Shown here: piece after piece, positions 48,866 through 61,385 of the stretch
How positions within the stretch are numbered: position 1 is the stretch's first letter
Layout of the letters: every line of letters begins with the position of its first letter
Assembly (NCBI GenBank): GCA_022264855.1
Contig: JABYQU010000058.1
Coordinates: 1-64,000, forward strand
Reading direction: 5' to 3'
Origin: Lenzites betulinus
Lineage: Eukaryota > Basidiomycota > Agaricomycetes > Polyporales > Polyporaceae
DNA: 64,000 nucleotides
Made by a program: the position numbers and the translations under genes
The notes under the pieces: model-generated
Database searches by the model: none
Told to the model about the DNA's origin: nothing
Seen by the model: only the letters and a program-made list of their open reading frames with translations

Positions 48866-51800
48866 TTGTCGGAAGGAGAGTGGGTGCAAGTGAGTGGGGG
48901 TTGGGGGGCTTGGGCTACAGGAATGCGACTTTGCACGGTCTGTGCAGCTCCCCTTTTGAAGTCGTCGCGCCCGAAGCTGCGCGCGCAATGGCGCGTACGG
49001 CACATCCGCAATAATATCCGCAGAAATCTAGGGAGCAAAACGCGCGAAGAGGGACGCACCGCGGTGGGACTTCGAAGCGACGGAGAAAATCGCGGTACGC
49101 CGAGCGAGATGAGCATTGTTCGGCATGACATTCGTGGCTTAGTTTCAGATCGCCGCTTCGCGGAAGAGTCGGCTACGGCGCGTCGAAGGGCGCAGCGGGC
49201 GGGAGATGTAGTCCATAACAATAAGCCCGGGATGCGCGCGGGAACTGCAAAGCAGGCAGTTCCGAGGTACGGCAGCCCAAGCAAGTCGATGTCAAGTGCT
49301 GTCAGCTTAGGAGCGTGAGCGATGGCAGAGGCGCGGCTGTAGAGATGCTGGTTACTCACATGGAGAAGAAGGCTTCAATAGATCGAAGAAATCTGAGAAG
49401 GCTGGCTCGGTCGCCGGTTGCTTCGCACACCCTCCATCTTTAGCGATGATGGTCCGTGTCCAGGGAGCCCTCATTGGCACGCAAAACCAGAGCCGCGCAA
49501 GATGTGAAAGTCGCATAAAGTCCCATGCGCGTACCTGACCCTTTTGCCCGGCACTGGGATCAAGGTCGCCGCATTGCATGCGCCCCCAGGGACAACAAAC
49601 CAGACCATTGTATACAAGCTTGCGCATTTGATCGCCTGTTGGCCGAAAGCACAGTTCGTGACTTAGAAAATAGCTTTGATACCCTGTGTTAGTCAGAGGG
49701 CGTCGCTTTTCGAGCTTTGTGAACAGATTTATCCGCTGAAAAAGATATCAGTGCGAAGGACTTGAGATTTCTCATGCTATCTCACAAGGACAAAACGGGG
49801 TCCGGGCAACGCATTGCATGCAAATCAATGCGATGTCCCTAAAATTAACAAGTTCGAGGATGATTTCGGGGTGTCGGCGATCTCCCGGTCACAGATCTGT
49901 GCGAGATCTCTTACTAATGAGAGAAGGTCGGCTGTAATATCCCCAGTTGCTTGAAGCTGATGCTGAGAACGGACCGGCCGAGGATATCCATCGCCGCTGG
50001 ACATCCCTGAGGCTGATAAAACTACCCTCGAGTCCTTCACAGCAACGATGATGATGAAGAAAATGAGAGGTATGTACACGCCCAGTTGCCCATGAGGTCG
50101 GGTGGAGGTTTCGAAAGGAGACGCCCGGGGGATATGTAACGGATGGCTGATGGACGTCAGGCCGGTATCATGCGAATATTTACCTGGCGATACCGTGAGG
50201 ATAATCAGCAGAAATAACCCGGCAGACAACTGCCTCGATGTTCGCTCGAGACGGGCGCTATATCCGCCCGACCTCTGAGCGGAATCCTCAGATATCTAGT
50301 GCAGAGACGCCCTAAGTGTGGGAGCTTGAGAGGGCGCTTCGTACTTGGGGAATCGACAGTTCTGCATGCTGTCTCTCTTTCCTTCTCCAATGTCTCTGTG
50401 TCTTGCTATTTTACCTCACCCTCAGGCTCGCCGTCTCATGGTACTACTTGTGATCTCCTTCGCTGGTCCACATCGTCTCCTCTTCAGCCTCAAGTTTCCA
50501 CTGAAGGACATCTAGCTGGGTAAGTCGCTCGTCCATGCCTCGTAGTAGTCGCCGCTAGTCGCCGTCGACATCCCAACTCCTCTCCGTGCAAAGCACGCCT
50601 TTCCCACCCCTGTATATGCTTCTTTCATGAGTAACATACTATGTATCACTGTCCTGCTGTACTTCGCCCATCCACATATGATATATTTGTGTACCCCTGC
50701 AATATTTCCAGCTGTCGCTGGCATGACAAGCGCCCGGATTGCTGCCTCCTGGACACAGGCGTCTAGCTGTAGATATCCTCAGGACACCTGCGAGAGAGCC
50801 GGCGGACGCCTGCATCTAATTTCGTGGTAATATTCGCGACCCGATATCTACTCGACGATTGGTGATAAATATGTTTCAAAGTTCCGCACCAGTCTCAAGT
50901 AAATATCCTAATCCGCGAGATATCTACGGACACCAACCCCCTTTAGGCGTGTAGTTTATGCGAACTCACCGGTAACAAAACTTCATTGACGGAGACGCCC
51001 AAGTCCGTTCGGCTATGCACTGGTATAGCCAAAATACCTACGCATCACCTGCGTAATGCAGCCGCAAAATGACTAGCATCATATGCGACGGACGGCGCCG
51101 TTTATACGGATCTTGAGTGCCGGGGACTGGGGTGACAGCTATTTCGCGGGGTTGCAAGACGAGCGGAACCGCCGTGAACTGTACTAGCTTCCCCTCTGTG
51201 GGGAACTAGGAACCAACAAAATTAAAATTGCGTCAGGCTGTCATCGGATAAAAGAAAAGGACCAAACGCAACACGCACCATGAAAAACACGCGAAATTGG
51301 GATGATAGACTTGGCGACTTCTGAGATCTAAACATCTTCACCGCTAAGCGTGCTAGGCTCATGGATGCCCGACGTTACAGCGCCTGGAGCTCGCGCACGC
51401 ACGTCGGTTGTACGCGGCTCCTGCGGCCCAGGCCGAAGAACATATGAGGAGGAAAAGTCTCAAGGTCATTTTCTCCGATCAGCACGCGCTGTCGTAACGG
51501 GTCGACCATGGAGGCGGCGGCCGTTCTCCATCGTAGATGTGAAAGCCGTGAAATATTGCCGATCCTACGCCCTACAAAAGCCGCTCGTAGCCCGTGGAGA
51601 TGTATCTCCGCAAGGGTTGCGAAAATACGCCGCAACGCCTGCCGTAACGGTAAATTGCGAACAGATGCCAGAAGGTGGGTCGTCACGATGGAGAGATCGC
51701 AGTGCTGGCCAGGATCCATGCAACTTCTGGGCGACGTGATGTGTTTCAGAGTATGAGCGCGAAGGATTTCGGCCGACTGCAGATCCTAAAATTGCACACA

Positions 51801-53615
51801 CGCTCACCAACTACGCGCAGTAGGGATAGTAACCCTCCGAGGCTGCCGGAGAAAGGGTGACTCGACGACGAACACAACTATAGACGACTCGATTCACTAA
51901 GCAGAGTTACGCACCACTTTCCGCAAGCATCAGTAAACCTGCTGCCTAAGTATACGTACGGTAGATGAACGTCATTGAACAATACTAGCCTATTGGTGTT
52001 GTGCTGGCGGCCTGTTCCACAGGACCAGTGGCAGCGAAGTACGCGAGAATCCCTGAGCTGCTGTTGTGGTGGGCGTAGAAATGCTCCAGTCTAAGAAAGA
52101 TAGTTGTAGGCTCGCAATAGTGGAAACAAGCCAGTAGTTTACCGCAGACGAGCGCGCGTAGTGCCGAGGCGTTGTTTGGTTCAGAAGCCTTTGGTAAACA
52201 AATAACGTAAGCAAAACGCTTCGCCGGCATCCCGATTTGGCAGGCGTAGAAGGATGAGTACCACTTCACATCCACTTCACATCGTATTTGTCTATCCGAT
52301 ATCGATGTAATACCTCCTCCCTCTCCTTCCCTCTCACCGTCGTCGGCGTCGCTTTCTTCGCACTCGTGCTCACTCTGGAATGCTTATTTTCTCAAATAAA
52401 CGGACTTGTGCTATTGACGGCGGAAGGCTTTACTAGTGGTCTCGAAGAGTTCCTCGTGCTCACCTCCCTTTAAGTTCGCTCTGGTCTCTACGCCCGTGAT
52501 GCCTGGCAGTGCCTCACTAGCCTGCATCTTGCTCTTTGATACTAGGTGCTTTTCTCAGAGGTCTGCTTGGAATGAAATCACTTGCGCTGTGAAATTCATG
52601 GCGGCGACTTACGGGCACTAACCTCTGCGCCACAGCAACGCTTTCCCTCCTCGAGAGTCGCTACTTCTGGACTTATGCTTTGAGGTAGTTCTGTGCCCTG
52701 ACGAAGGCTGTTGCCTTGATCACATCGGGTTTTTCCGCCCCTCGGGTCGACCAACGTCGGGACCTCTTGCCACACACGGTAGTCTGGTACGTGCTCCATA
52801 TAGTCATCCCATCCTTCTCCCGTTAATCTTCCTACTCGTCTTCTCAGGTAGCAAGCAATTTTCTCGGCATGCATGGTATGCCGAGGGATGCGCCAATGCA
52901 TATATACGGCCTCTCCCGTAGGCGCAGCAAGAGGATGCTCCACACTTCCTGCGCTTCGCGCCTCGCTGCCCTCACCTCACCATTTCCTCGTTTAGCCTTT
53001 CGACATCCCGCTCCTTAGACTTCAGAGCTGTGCCAGTGGTTTGATCGCATCTACCAAAATGACTGTTGCGACACGAGCTGTGCTGCCGGAGTCATGCTAC
53101 TCGCGTCCCTAAGCGACGACGGAATCTTGACAAGGTGAGTCATGGCTCAGATACTATCACCTCAGGGAAGGGGGCATTGCTCTTGCTTCTTGCCCTTCTA
53201 CCACGCTGTGGCCTGCTTCCTGTTCTCTACGCTTGCTCCGCCGGACGATATGGGAAATCCTGGGAAAGACTGAGAGATCGCATAATGGGGATACGTACAA
53301 GAAGAGACTACAGGAACATGAGACGGTCGACATCGTTCCCCAATACATAAGGTAGGCTGTTAAACTCGCGAGATGATGTACAGCTAACAGGGCGCAATAG
53401 GTTATACACAGGTTAAAGAAAAATAAACGGGGATATCGTCCAAGCACGGGGTGTAGGGCATACGCAACTGCTGCATAGGCGGTGCCATCAAGTCTGCTGT
53501 GCACACCCCTGACGGTCAACGTTCATCCGCAACAGCTTTCTCGTAACAGGAACGCACCTCATCGGTAGTGGTATTCAGAACTCACGTCCATCCTCGCAAT
53601 CCTCGTGCCCTCGAC
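48866..53615. other. 4.7-kb gene-poor region
   Basis: No gene can be supported here. Overlapping frames of 80-180 codons occur on both strands (for example 49825-50229 and 52596-52943, both minus). They lack recognisable domains and consistent splicing. A hydrophobic N-terminus (MSAGLFLLIILTV) in the first makes it a weak candidate for a remnant. The left end must contain the terpene synthase promoter. Composition is patchier and more AT-rich than the gene blocks on either side, consistent with decayed repeats. Confidence 0.5.
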
Positions 53616-54665
53616 TCAGATGTTCGCACTCGCGCTGAGGCCCATCGCGCGCGCCCCCGCGCCGACCGCGCCCTCCCAGCCCAAGAACCGCTCTTTTGTC
53701 GTCTTCCCGGGCGAGTACGCGACGTCCTCGTCGATCCACGACGACATGCCCTTCGAGCGTGCCCATACCGAGATGAACAGAATGCGCTTCTGCTTGCGGT
53801 TCAAGAAGAACCAATGCGAACTCCAGAGGAGCGCGCCGCGCCGCCGCCGGCTGCGCACGGGCATGGAGGACTCGTCGCTGGTTCCGGTGCTCCGGCGGCG
53901 CAGGGGCGCCTCGTCCACGTCGTAGTCGTCGAACTGAAACTGCACGCCGTCGTCGTCGTCGGATGGGAAGTCGTCGCCCCCGGATGCGGGCAGGTCGTCG
54001 TCCGAGTCTTCGTAGTCGTTCGCGTGCGGGTCGAACTCCATGTCGGGCGTGTACGAGTACACCTCGCACGCCGCGAGCTGTATCGCACGGTCGAGCGCGC
54101 CGTACAGCGACGGGTGCGTGCCCGACTGCGCCTTCGACGGCGCGCGGGGGCTCGGGCGCACGTAGAAGTCGAGCGGGGAGGAGGACGTGGGGACGGAGGA
54201 GGGGAAGAAGTCAGACGAGGACGGCGGGTAGGAGGAGTACGTGCGCGGTGCCTGGAGGCCGGCGCGCGGTGGCGATACGAGGGTAGTGCTGAGCGCGTTC
54301 AGGACGCTCGCGCCGTTCTCCTCGCGGTTGAAGTGGTAGGGGCGCACGTCGGAGAACTCGTGGTCGGGGAACGCGACGTTGAGCGTCGCGATAAGCAGGT
54401 ACAGCGTCTTGCGCGACTGGCTCTCCTGCATCGGCCCAAAGGGCGTCATCTCCGCGTCCCGGTCGAGCGCCATATCGGAGGGGAGCGGCGGGGAGTGCGA
54501 GACCTCGTCGGCATATGCGGTCTCGAGCGAGCGGAAGAGCTTCTTGTCGCGCTTGATGTTCTTGCAGCTGTATGCCTCGATGCGCGTGTGCACGGAGCAC
54601 TCGGGGCCTTCGTGGGTGAGTGCCTGGGCGAGTTGGGAGAGCTCGGTGTTGTCGATGAACTTCAT
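53616..54665 (-). CDS. MAF1: MAF1, negative regulator of RNA polymerase III
   Basis: A 349-residue intronless frame. The family is recognised from MKFIDNTELSQLAQAL, RIEAYSCKNIKRDKKLFRSLE, SQSRKTLYLLIATLNVAFPDHEFSDVRPYHF, ACEVYSYTPDMEFDPHAND and WSSHWFFLNRKQKRILFISVW, the A, B and C boxes of MAF1 in order. Between boxes there are Ser/Pro-rich and highly acidic insertions (EDSDDDLPASGGDDFPSDDDD), as in other fungal MAF1 proteins. MAF1 represses tRNA and 5S transcription under stress and is usually controlled by phosphorylation of such loops. A 398-codon frame on the opposite strand is an antisense shadow. Divergent from the gene at 55632. Confidence 0.93.
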   Translation of the reverse strand: MKFIDNTELSQLAQALTHEGPECSVHTRIEAYSCKNIKRDKKLFRSLETAYADEVSHSPPLPSDMALDRDAEMTPFGPMQESQSRKTLYLLIATLNVAFPDHEFSDVRPYHFNREENGASVLNALSTTLVSPPRAGLQAPRTYSSYPPSSSDFFPSSVPTSSSPLDFYVRPSPRAPSKAQSGTHPSLYGALDRAIQLAACEVYSYTPDMEFDPHANDYEDSDDDLPASGGDDFPSDDDDGVQFQFDDYDVDEAPLRRRSTGTSDESSMPVRSRRRRGALLWSSHWFFLNRKQKRILFISVWARSKGMSSWIDEDVAYSPGKTTKERFLGWEGAVGAGARAMGLSASANI

Positions 54666-55631
54666 GGTGCTAGGGCTCTCGGTGGGGTGTCTGTGGCTGA
54701 GATGTGCAAATGTAGCTGCCTATATGGACCTTCGGGGGCTGCGGGAGAGAAGCGGGGGAGCTGAAGGGACTGCGGCAGGTGTGAGTTGGAGGGACTGCTG
54801 CAGGTGCAACCTGTCAAGCAACAAAGGGGCGTCGGAGACTGAAGGCAGAGGGTGGGGGATAGAGACACCGAGAGGGCTACTAGAGGCCTGGTGGTCGGGG
54901 TGGCGGTCGGCGGCGGCGGTGGAGGGCGGGGAGGAGATGGCGGGGGTGGGAGAGCGGCGAGAGACCTGGGCTTGAGGTTAGGAGAGGCGCGAGGAGCGCC
55001 GCGCGGGAACGTCATGTTTGGCCTCTCCGACAACCGTGCTTTATTGGAACTAGTGCGCGCCCCCGCCTTCTCCTTCGCACGTTCATCTCCTCGTGTGTAT
55101 CTCACCTTTTTGTAGCGTTCACGATCTTCCGTACGCCCGACAAAAGGTATCATAATACATCAACTTCGTGCTGTTTGCGAGCATTTCCGAGTCTGTGCTG
55201 CAGTAGAAGCACTCTGCGGTAATCTATGCTGCCTTCTGCTCTCTTCTCAATTCTTACCTGCACCGCAACGTTATAGACAGGCGTTATCAAGTAAGGAGCT
55301 CCTAGGAATGAGTCAAGGATGCTCATCTCGAGCGCATATACCCGCCATCTCCCCATGGCCATGATATAAACTAATAGTAACAGCCTTTATTGCTTCCGGC
55401 GTCTAAATGTGTTACTGATGCAGAATCATTGCGCTTGCTTGGCGGGCGCTTAGAGAGTCCTTTCTCTAGCTTACCTTGGTCTTCACATGCCCACTCGACT
55501 GCTGTCCGCTGTGTGCAGTAGCGAACGTTGATCCAACAAAGTCCTACAGGAATTTTATCGCTCCGTGTATTCGATCTCAACCTGGGTGCCGAACACTCGC
55601 CCGCTAACCACACATCTAAGGCGTATACACC
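54666..55631. promoter_or_regulatory. Divergent promoter region MAF1 / unknown gene
   Basis: About 970 bp, with purine-rich GGGGA/GGCGG runs near 54890-54960 directly upstream of MAF1. No gene supported. Confidence 0.5.
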
Positions 55632-56723
55632 ATGATCCCGAAGCACTCAAACCCATACCTCCTCCGGACAGAACAAACCGCAATTGTCTCGCGCGCCGCC
55701 TTGCGCGGAGACTCCGAAGATGAGCGCGAGGCCCCCGATGCGGACCCGGAGCGCGCGCAGATGCTCGCGCGGCTGGAAAACATCCTGAAGAGGTCGATCG
55801 AGGACGTCCTTCCGGCAGGACTGGTCCATTCCGCGGGCTCGGCGGGAGGAGAGTCCCCGAAGAGGAAGAAACGGCGCAAGGTCGAGGAGGGGAAGGAAGA
55901 GGAAGACAAGCCTACGCAGCCGGTCGCAGTCCGTGAGTGCCCATGATCATCTCAATATCCGGATACATATATTCATCGAATCGCTCTCCGCCCAGCATTC
56001 CGTCTGCTGTCGGGCATGTCCCAGCCGAACCCCATCGTTCTCGCACCGAAGGCCGCCCCAGTCCTCGTGTACGTATGTCCACGCACCAATCCATTCCGGG
56101 AGCACTTCTAAATGTCCACATACCGCAGCTCCATTGGTCCCGCATACGCAGACACCAAAGAAGAAGCGAAGCGCAGAGCCGCGCGCGCGCGCGAAGTCGC
56201 GGTGGACTTCGCCTGGGTCGTCGCCGAGTCACAAAAACCATACCTCGTGAGCATCGCCCATCCACGCACCCCTTCGTAGGCTGTTCTAACCGAATAGCAG
56301 CCCCCGCCGAACGTGAGCAAGAAGATCACGTCGGTGCGCGCGGAACTGCCCTCCCCACAACCGCCCTTGGTCCTCCTCGAACAGCCAAAACCCACGCCCC
56401 AACCTCCGCGCATATCCGTTGTATCAGTGCCCTCTTTCACGGGTGCCCCTTCCCCGCACGCCCATACGGCCACTTGCTGTCCCATCGTCCCCGCCTCGAT
56501 ACCAGCAGCAGCGCATCCTGACGAGAAGAAGCGCAAACGACGGCGCGCAAAGGCACTCCAGAGGCCCGCCGTGCAGCCGGCGTTCTGGCGCCCGCAGGAG
56601 GGCATGGGCGGGAAGAGCCTCGGCTACGCGTGGGGGTACGAGGGCAGCTGGCCCGTCGCGGCGGGCGAGACGCCGCGGTACAGGCGCGACGAGATGCGGA
56701 AGGGCGTGCTCGAGTCGGAGTAG
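55632..56723 (+). CDS. Unknown basic, probably nuclear protein
   Basis: Four exons (55632-55932, 55996-56068, 56129-56246, 56301-56723; 305 codons with stop). The N-terminus MIPKHSNPYLLRTEQ is followed by an acidic patch, a short helix (ERAQMLARLENILKRSIEDVL) and a basic run (PKRKKRRK) that looks like a nuclear localisation signal. There is a central helix (KEEAKRRAARAREVAVDFAWVV), a Pro-rich stretch, a second basic run (EKKRKRRRAKALQR) and the C-terminal block RPAVQPAFWRPQEGMGGKSLGYAWGYEGSWPV. The last block looks conserved in style but I cannot name the family. Frame agreement across three introns supports a real gene. It is convergent with APC6. Confidence 0.65.
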
Positions 56724-56857
56724 CGGCGCGCTCCCTGCGACCTATCATCCTACGAATTCTCCGATTCCGACGCGGCGGAGGTATATGCGTATATGCGTAC
56801 AACATCCTTCCATTGGTGTCCCCCGACCAGGGCCCGGGTATGGGAGGCTAGGGGAAG

Positions 56858-59654
56858 CTACATGCTCATGCTCATCTCGTCGTCCACGGGCGACGTGGTC
56901 TGCGCGACCGCCTTCCCCTTCGCGTCCCGGTGCTCGCGCATCTTCGCGCCCCAGTCGTCCTCGCCGCCCGGCGGGCCACCCTTCGTCCCGAACGGGCCCA
57001 TGTCCGCGCTCGCCTCGAGCGCGAGCTCGAGCAGCTCGAGGACGTAGCCGTTGATCGGGTCGATGCTCAGCGCCTGGGCGTGGAGTTTAGATGCGGGAAC
57101 AGAACAGCGTGGAGGGCGGGTGTAGGGAGTGGATGGTACAGGAGATACGCACCTGGTGATATCGAACGATGGCTTCGTCTACGTTGTCCATGAGGTGCTC
57201 TGTGAGGCCTACGAAGGCAAGCGCGCCGACGTGGCGGTAGTCGATCCGGAGCACATTTAGGTATGCGCTCCTCGCGTTCTCCAGACGACTGCGCAAACAG
57301 GAGGATCAATTAACTTGCTCTTGGGAAAGCGGGAAAAAAGGGATGGAATGCGTACCCTACTCTGCGCAGCGCAGTGCCGAGGTTGATGAACGTCGGGATC
57401 CACGCGACTTGCGATGTCTGCACTACGTCTGCGATCTCTATCGCCTGCGCGAACAGGGTGACCGCGCTCTCGTAGCTGGATCGTGTACATAAGTGAGTAT
57501 GGGTAGTGCGCATTAGGACCGCATATACGCACTCTTCGTTCATGAACGCCATCACGCCCCGCTCGTTGTACAGGAGCGGGTCTGAGTCGCACATGTGGTG
57601 CGCGGCGAAGAGGGCCTCCTCCGCGAGCTTCACGTTCGAGAGGATCATATGCTCCATGCCCACGAACATCAGCGGTAGGTGGGAGCTGGAAGGACAAGAT
57701 TGTGAGTGGGCGAAATGTGAGATGTGAGCAGGCTGAGATTGACGGACCCGGTGTAAAGACGGGCGCAGGTTGAGTAGGCAGTGACTGCGTGGTCGTGCTC
57801 GCCCTCCATCGAGAACGCGTGGGCGAACGCGATCCATGCGGGCGCGAAGCGGGGGTCCATGAGAGACGTTTTACTGGCAGCAGCTCAGTCACATTGCACC
57901 AGTAGTGTGTGAATGCTGAACGGCCTCACCTGAAGTACGTCCTCGCCTCCGGATATTTCTCGACGCACATGTACCACATTCCGACAGCAAACCAGCTCGT
58001 TGCGCTCTCGGGCTCCTTCTCGACGAGCTCGTGCGCGAAGAGGAAGAGCTTCGAGTTCAGATGCTTGATGTGGTACATGCATGCGACGTGCAGTGGTATA
58101 GTGGCTTTATGTATGCTCACAAGCGCGAGAATTCTAGGATACTGTTAGTATCCGGAAATTAGTTCCACTGATAACGCCGTACCTTGAGGTAACAGCATAG
58201 CAGTCCGCCCACCGCAATTGAGTATATAGCGCGTCCGCAAAGCTGTAAAGCACGTCTGGGTTGTCTCCCAGACCATAGTCATCTACCAGTCTGCGCCGGA
58301 CGAGGGCCTGGTCTTCCGTGTGCTTGTATTTCCGTAGGCGCGAGAGGTACATCAGCCGCACGAAGTCTGCGTCTTCGGGTGTCTGCTCGCGGTATGCGAG
58401 CTTTTGTACGAACTCCCACTCTGTGCACGAGATGAGGTCCACGAAGTACTCCGGAGAAGGGCTGCATTACCTTCCTCAGGGGTCATCATCTCCCCGTCTA
58501 TAAGCTGCTCAAACGCCTCGTAGCACTTGATATCCAGCGCAAGAGCCTCCATGAAGCAGCTCTTTGCCTGATCGCCCCGGTTCAACTTGAGCATGAGGAG
58601 CCCGCGCAGGTTGCACATGGAGGCTTCGATCTGCTACGCAGTTGGCGTACGTCCAGGAAAAAAAAATAAGGAAACGCTGACCTTGATACCTCCGTCCATG
58701 TTCGGGATCTCTGGTGCACCCTTCCCAGTATTCCGGAACGGGTTCGACTCACCAAGCATCTCGAGCGCGTCGCTCCATTTGCCCTGCCGCATCTGACACT
58801 GCGCGGCGAGATACCGGCAGGCCACGCTCATGTCCACCAAGCGAGACACGCCTTCCTCATATTGGATCGCGACGTCGATCATCTCGCCCGGGCCCAGCGG
58901 CAGCCGCTGCACCCCAGGCGCGAGATCGTCCAGGTCCGGGACACTGCCCATCGCTGGAGGCGGCATTTCACGCCCCTTGCCTTTCGCGTTGGCCGCCGCG
59001 GGTGCAAATGGAGGCTGGAAGGTGCCGCGCGTGACGGACGCAAGGGGTCCGGTGCGGGGCGGTGTGGTGGGGAAGGGGCGTGTGAGCAGCCGTTCCGCGC
59101 GCGAGTACTCGTGCTTCAGGAAGTATGTCTGTGCGAGCCAGAATGCGTCGTTCGGATCATCTGTAAACAAAGCGGTCAGGCTATGTATGCGCATGAGCGA
59201 ATCGTCTAGTGGGCGCACTTGTCCAGCTGACGATCTTGTCGCCCCAGAACGCGGCGGAGTCGTACAGGTGCTGCATGAGCGCGTCGTGCCGCCACAGCCG
59301 CATGCGGTCGACGATCCCCCACTCGCGCCCGTCCTCGTCATCCTCGTCATCCGCGTCGTCCTGGAAAACATCCGTAGTGTCGATGGCGAGCGGGTGTCTG
59401 CTCGCGGTGGTCTTTGTACGCCTGTTCTGCCGCGGAGAGCCGCGCAGCGGGGATGTTTGCAGGATGGAACGGCTCGGGTCGAGGTAGGACCGCCGGTTGT
59501 TGGACGCACCGCTTGTGTTAGCCTCCGTGAGCGAGTCCACGAGCGACTGTGGGCCGAAGGAGAAGGAGTTGTTGATAGAGTGGCGGGTACGCGACCCGGA
59601 GGGCGAAGGCAGGCGCGGGATGGCAAAGCCTCCAGCAGGGGAAGCCCCAGCCAT
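56858..59654 (-). CDS. CDC16: Anaphase-promoting complex subunit 6 (CDC16/Cut9), TPR protein
   Basis: A TPR-repeat scaffold subunit of the APC/C ubiquitin ligase, spread over about ten exons. The N-terminal region is Ser-rich and disordered. The first helical part reads [54 protein letters not shown], the usual opening of Cut9/Apc6. Successive TPRs follow: [162 protein letters not shown] and [31 protein letters not shown]. The C-terminus ends DDEMSMSM. Divergent from NOP15 (311 bp between starts). A 407-codon frame on the opposite strand is an antisense shadow. Confidence 0.92.
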
Positions 59655-59965
59655 TTCCGCAGATACTTTGGCTTTGAGATCTCGCTATATTGTAGGTCCC
59701 ACTGCGTGGTTGCGCCAGCGAGAGTGTGTACGCGAGGATGCTGTAGACGAGATGGAGGTCCGGAGCAAGGTCAGGCAGGTCGGGGACGCGCCGGCTGCAG
59801 TCGACGCGACGCGATCTGCTACACCACGTGGATGAGACATGGGCGTCTACATCGCGATCTCGCGCGCGTCTTTCCAAATTTTGGCCTCGTTCGCGCTCTC
59901 TGCTCGTCCTCTTCAAGTTCAACTCCGTTGCATCCCCTCTACCCCCAGCCTATCCTTTCCAGACC
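59655..59965. promoter_or_regulatory. Divergent promoter APC6 / NOP15
   Basis: 311 bp between the two start codons. An open frame with an in-frame ATG at 59828 extends upstream of the NOP15 start, but its translation is unlike the family. Confidence 0.5.
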
Positions 59966-61385
59966 ATGGCAAAAATCTCTGAAGTGGCTGAGAAGCCCTC
60001 CAAAATCTCCAAGAAAAAGTCGCAGCAGAACCTCAAGGCGGACGCGCCGGTGAAGACCAAGAAGACGAAACAGCAGGAGGAGGTCGTCGCTGAGCCGTCC
60101 TCATCGAAGCCCAAGGCCGAGAAGAAAAAGAAGCACGTCACTATTGCTGAAGTTGTACTAGTCCCGGAGGTTGCGGACAAGAAGAAGAGGAAAGCGGCCG
60201 CCGTCGAGGAGAAGAGCGAGGAGGTCCCCGCGAAATCGTCGAAGAAGCGCAGGAACTCCGCCGCGGCTGAGAGCGCTGAGACTGTGAAGGAGGGGGTCGC
60301 GAAGAAGTCGGACTCAGCAAAGGCTGTTGAAGCTGCACCCAAATCCGCGAAGAAGAGCAAAGCGGCTCCCGTCGTACAAGAAGAACCCGCGGTGCCTCAA
60401 AAAGCGAGCAAGAAGGCTAAAGGGAAGGCGCAGCCCAAGGCACCTTCACCTCAGCCAGAAGAGTCCGCCCAGGAGGACAACGATGCGGAGGAGGAAGAGG
60501 AAGAGGGCGAGAATGAGTACTTCGGATTCTCCTCAGACGACGACGATTCCTCGGACGAGGAGATGGCCGAGGACATCCCTGGCATCGACATTGGGAAGCT
60601 TCCGACAGTCGCGAAAGACGACGAGACCGTTAAGCGCAAGCTCGAGAAAGCGAAACGGAAACCGGTATGTCATTTCTCTCTTCGCTGCTTCATGACGCTC
60701 ATCCGCCGTTCTCTTACAGACCGAAGACCGCGGTGCGATCTACCTCGGCCGGTTACCTCACGGATTCTTCGAGGACCAGATGCGGGCGTACTTCACGCAG
60801 TTTGGGACCGTCACCCGCCTTCGTCTCTCCCGCAACAAAAAGGTGTGTATCTGCACTCACACTTCGGATGCTCGTGCTCACGCGAAACTCAGACGGGCAA
60901 GTCAAAACACTATGCCTTCATCGAGTTCGACTCGTCCTCCGTCGCGGCGATCGTCGCGGAGACGATGGACAACTACCTCCTTATGGGCCACATCCTGACC
61001 TGCAAGCTCATCCCCAAGGACCAAGTGCACCCGGAGCTCTGGGTAGGCGCGAACAGGAAGTGGAGGGCCGTCCCCCGCGACCGTGTCGCACGCTTGGCAC
61101 ACAATAAGGTGGGTTTGACCTGACCGCTCAGGCCTATACGAGCGGATGGGGCTGACACTTGGGTCTGCAGCCGAGGACCGAGGATGAGACGGAGAAGGCT
61201 GAGCGTCGGCTGCTCAAGCGCCAGGAACAGCGCAAACGCAAGCTGGAGGAGGCGGGCATCAAGTATGACTTTGAGGCTGTAGCATATGTGAGTTTCCTGG
61301 ATCTGAGTCGGAGGGACTCACGTGGAGTTGAACGGACCGCTAATGTGCCTCACAGAAAAAGAAGCCCAAGCTGACGGAGGCATGA
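59966..61385 (+). CDS. NOP15: Nucleolar RRM protein NOP15 (NIFK-like)
   Basis: A ribosome-biogenesis factor for the 60S subunit. The start at 59966 (agaccATGG) begins [19 protein letters not shown] long Lys/Glu/Ala-rich low-complexity region (about 200 residues) ends in an acidic patch with [27 protein letters not shown]. One RRM follows, with RNP2 IYLGRLP and RNP1 [10 protein letters not shown], then the NIFK/NOP15-type extension [42 protein letters not shown] and a Lys/Arg/Glu-rich coiled helix ([29 protein letters not shown]). The last exon adds KKKPKLTEA. Four introns interrupt the RRM half; the large N-terminal part is one exon. Confidence 0.92.

Noticed and set aside
47460..54665. A terpenoid biosynthetic gene cluster
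   Set aside because: No P450, oxidoreductase, acyltransferase or regulator is visible beside the terpene synthase; the neighbours are unrelated genes.
53568..54764. 398-codon plus-strand open frame
   Set aside because: It is antisense to MAF1, is rich in Arg/Val/Ala/His as expected for the complement of a GC-rich gene, and has no family resemblance. MAF1 boxes on the minus strand are clear.
58830..60053. 407-codon plus-strand open frame
   Set aside because: Antisense to APC6 and overlapping the NOP15 start in a different frame; composition is that of a shadow frame.
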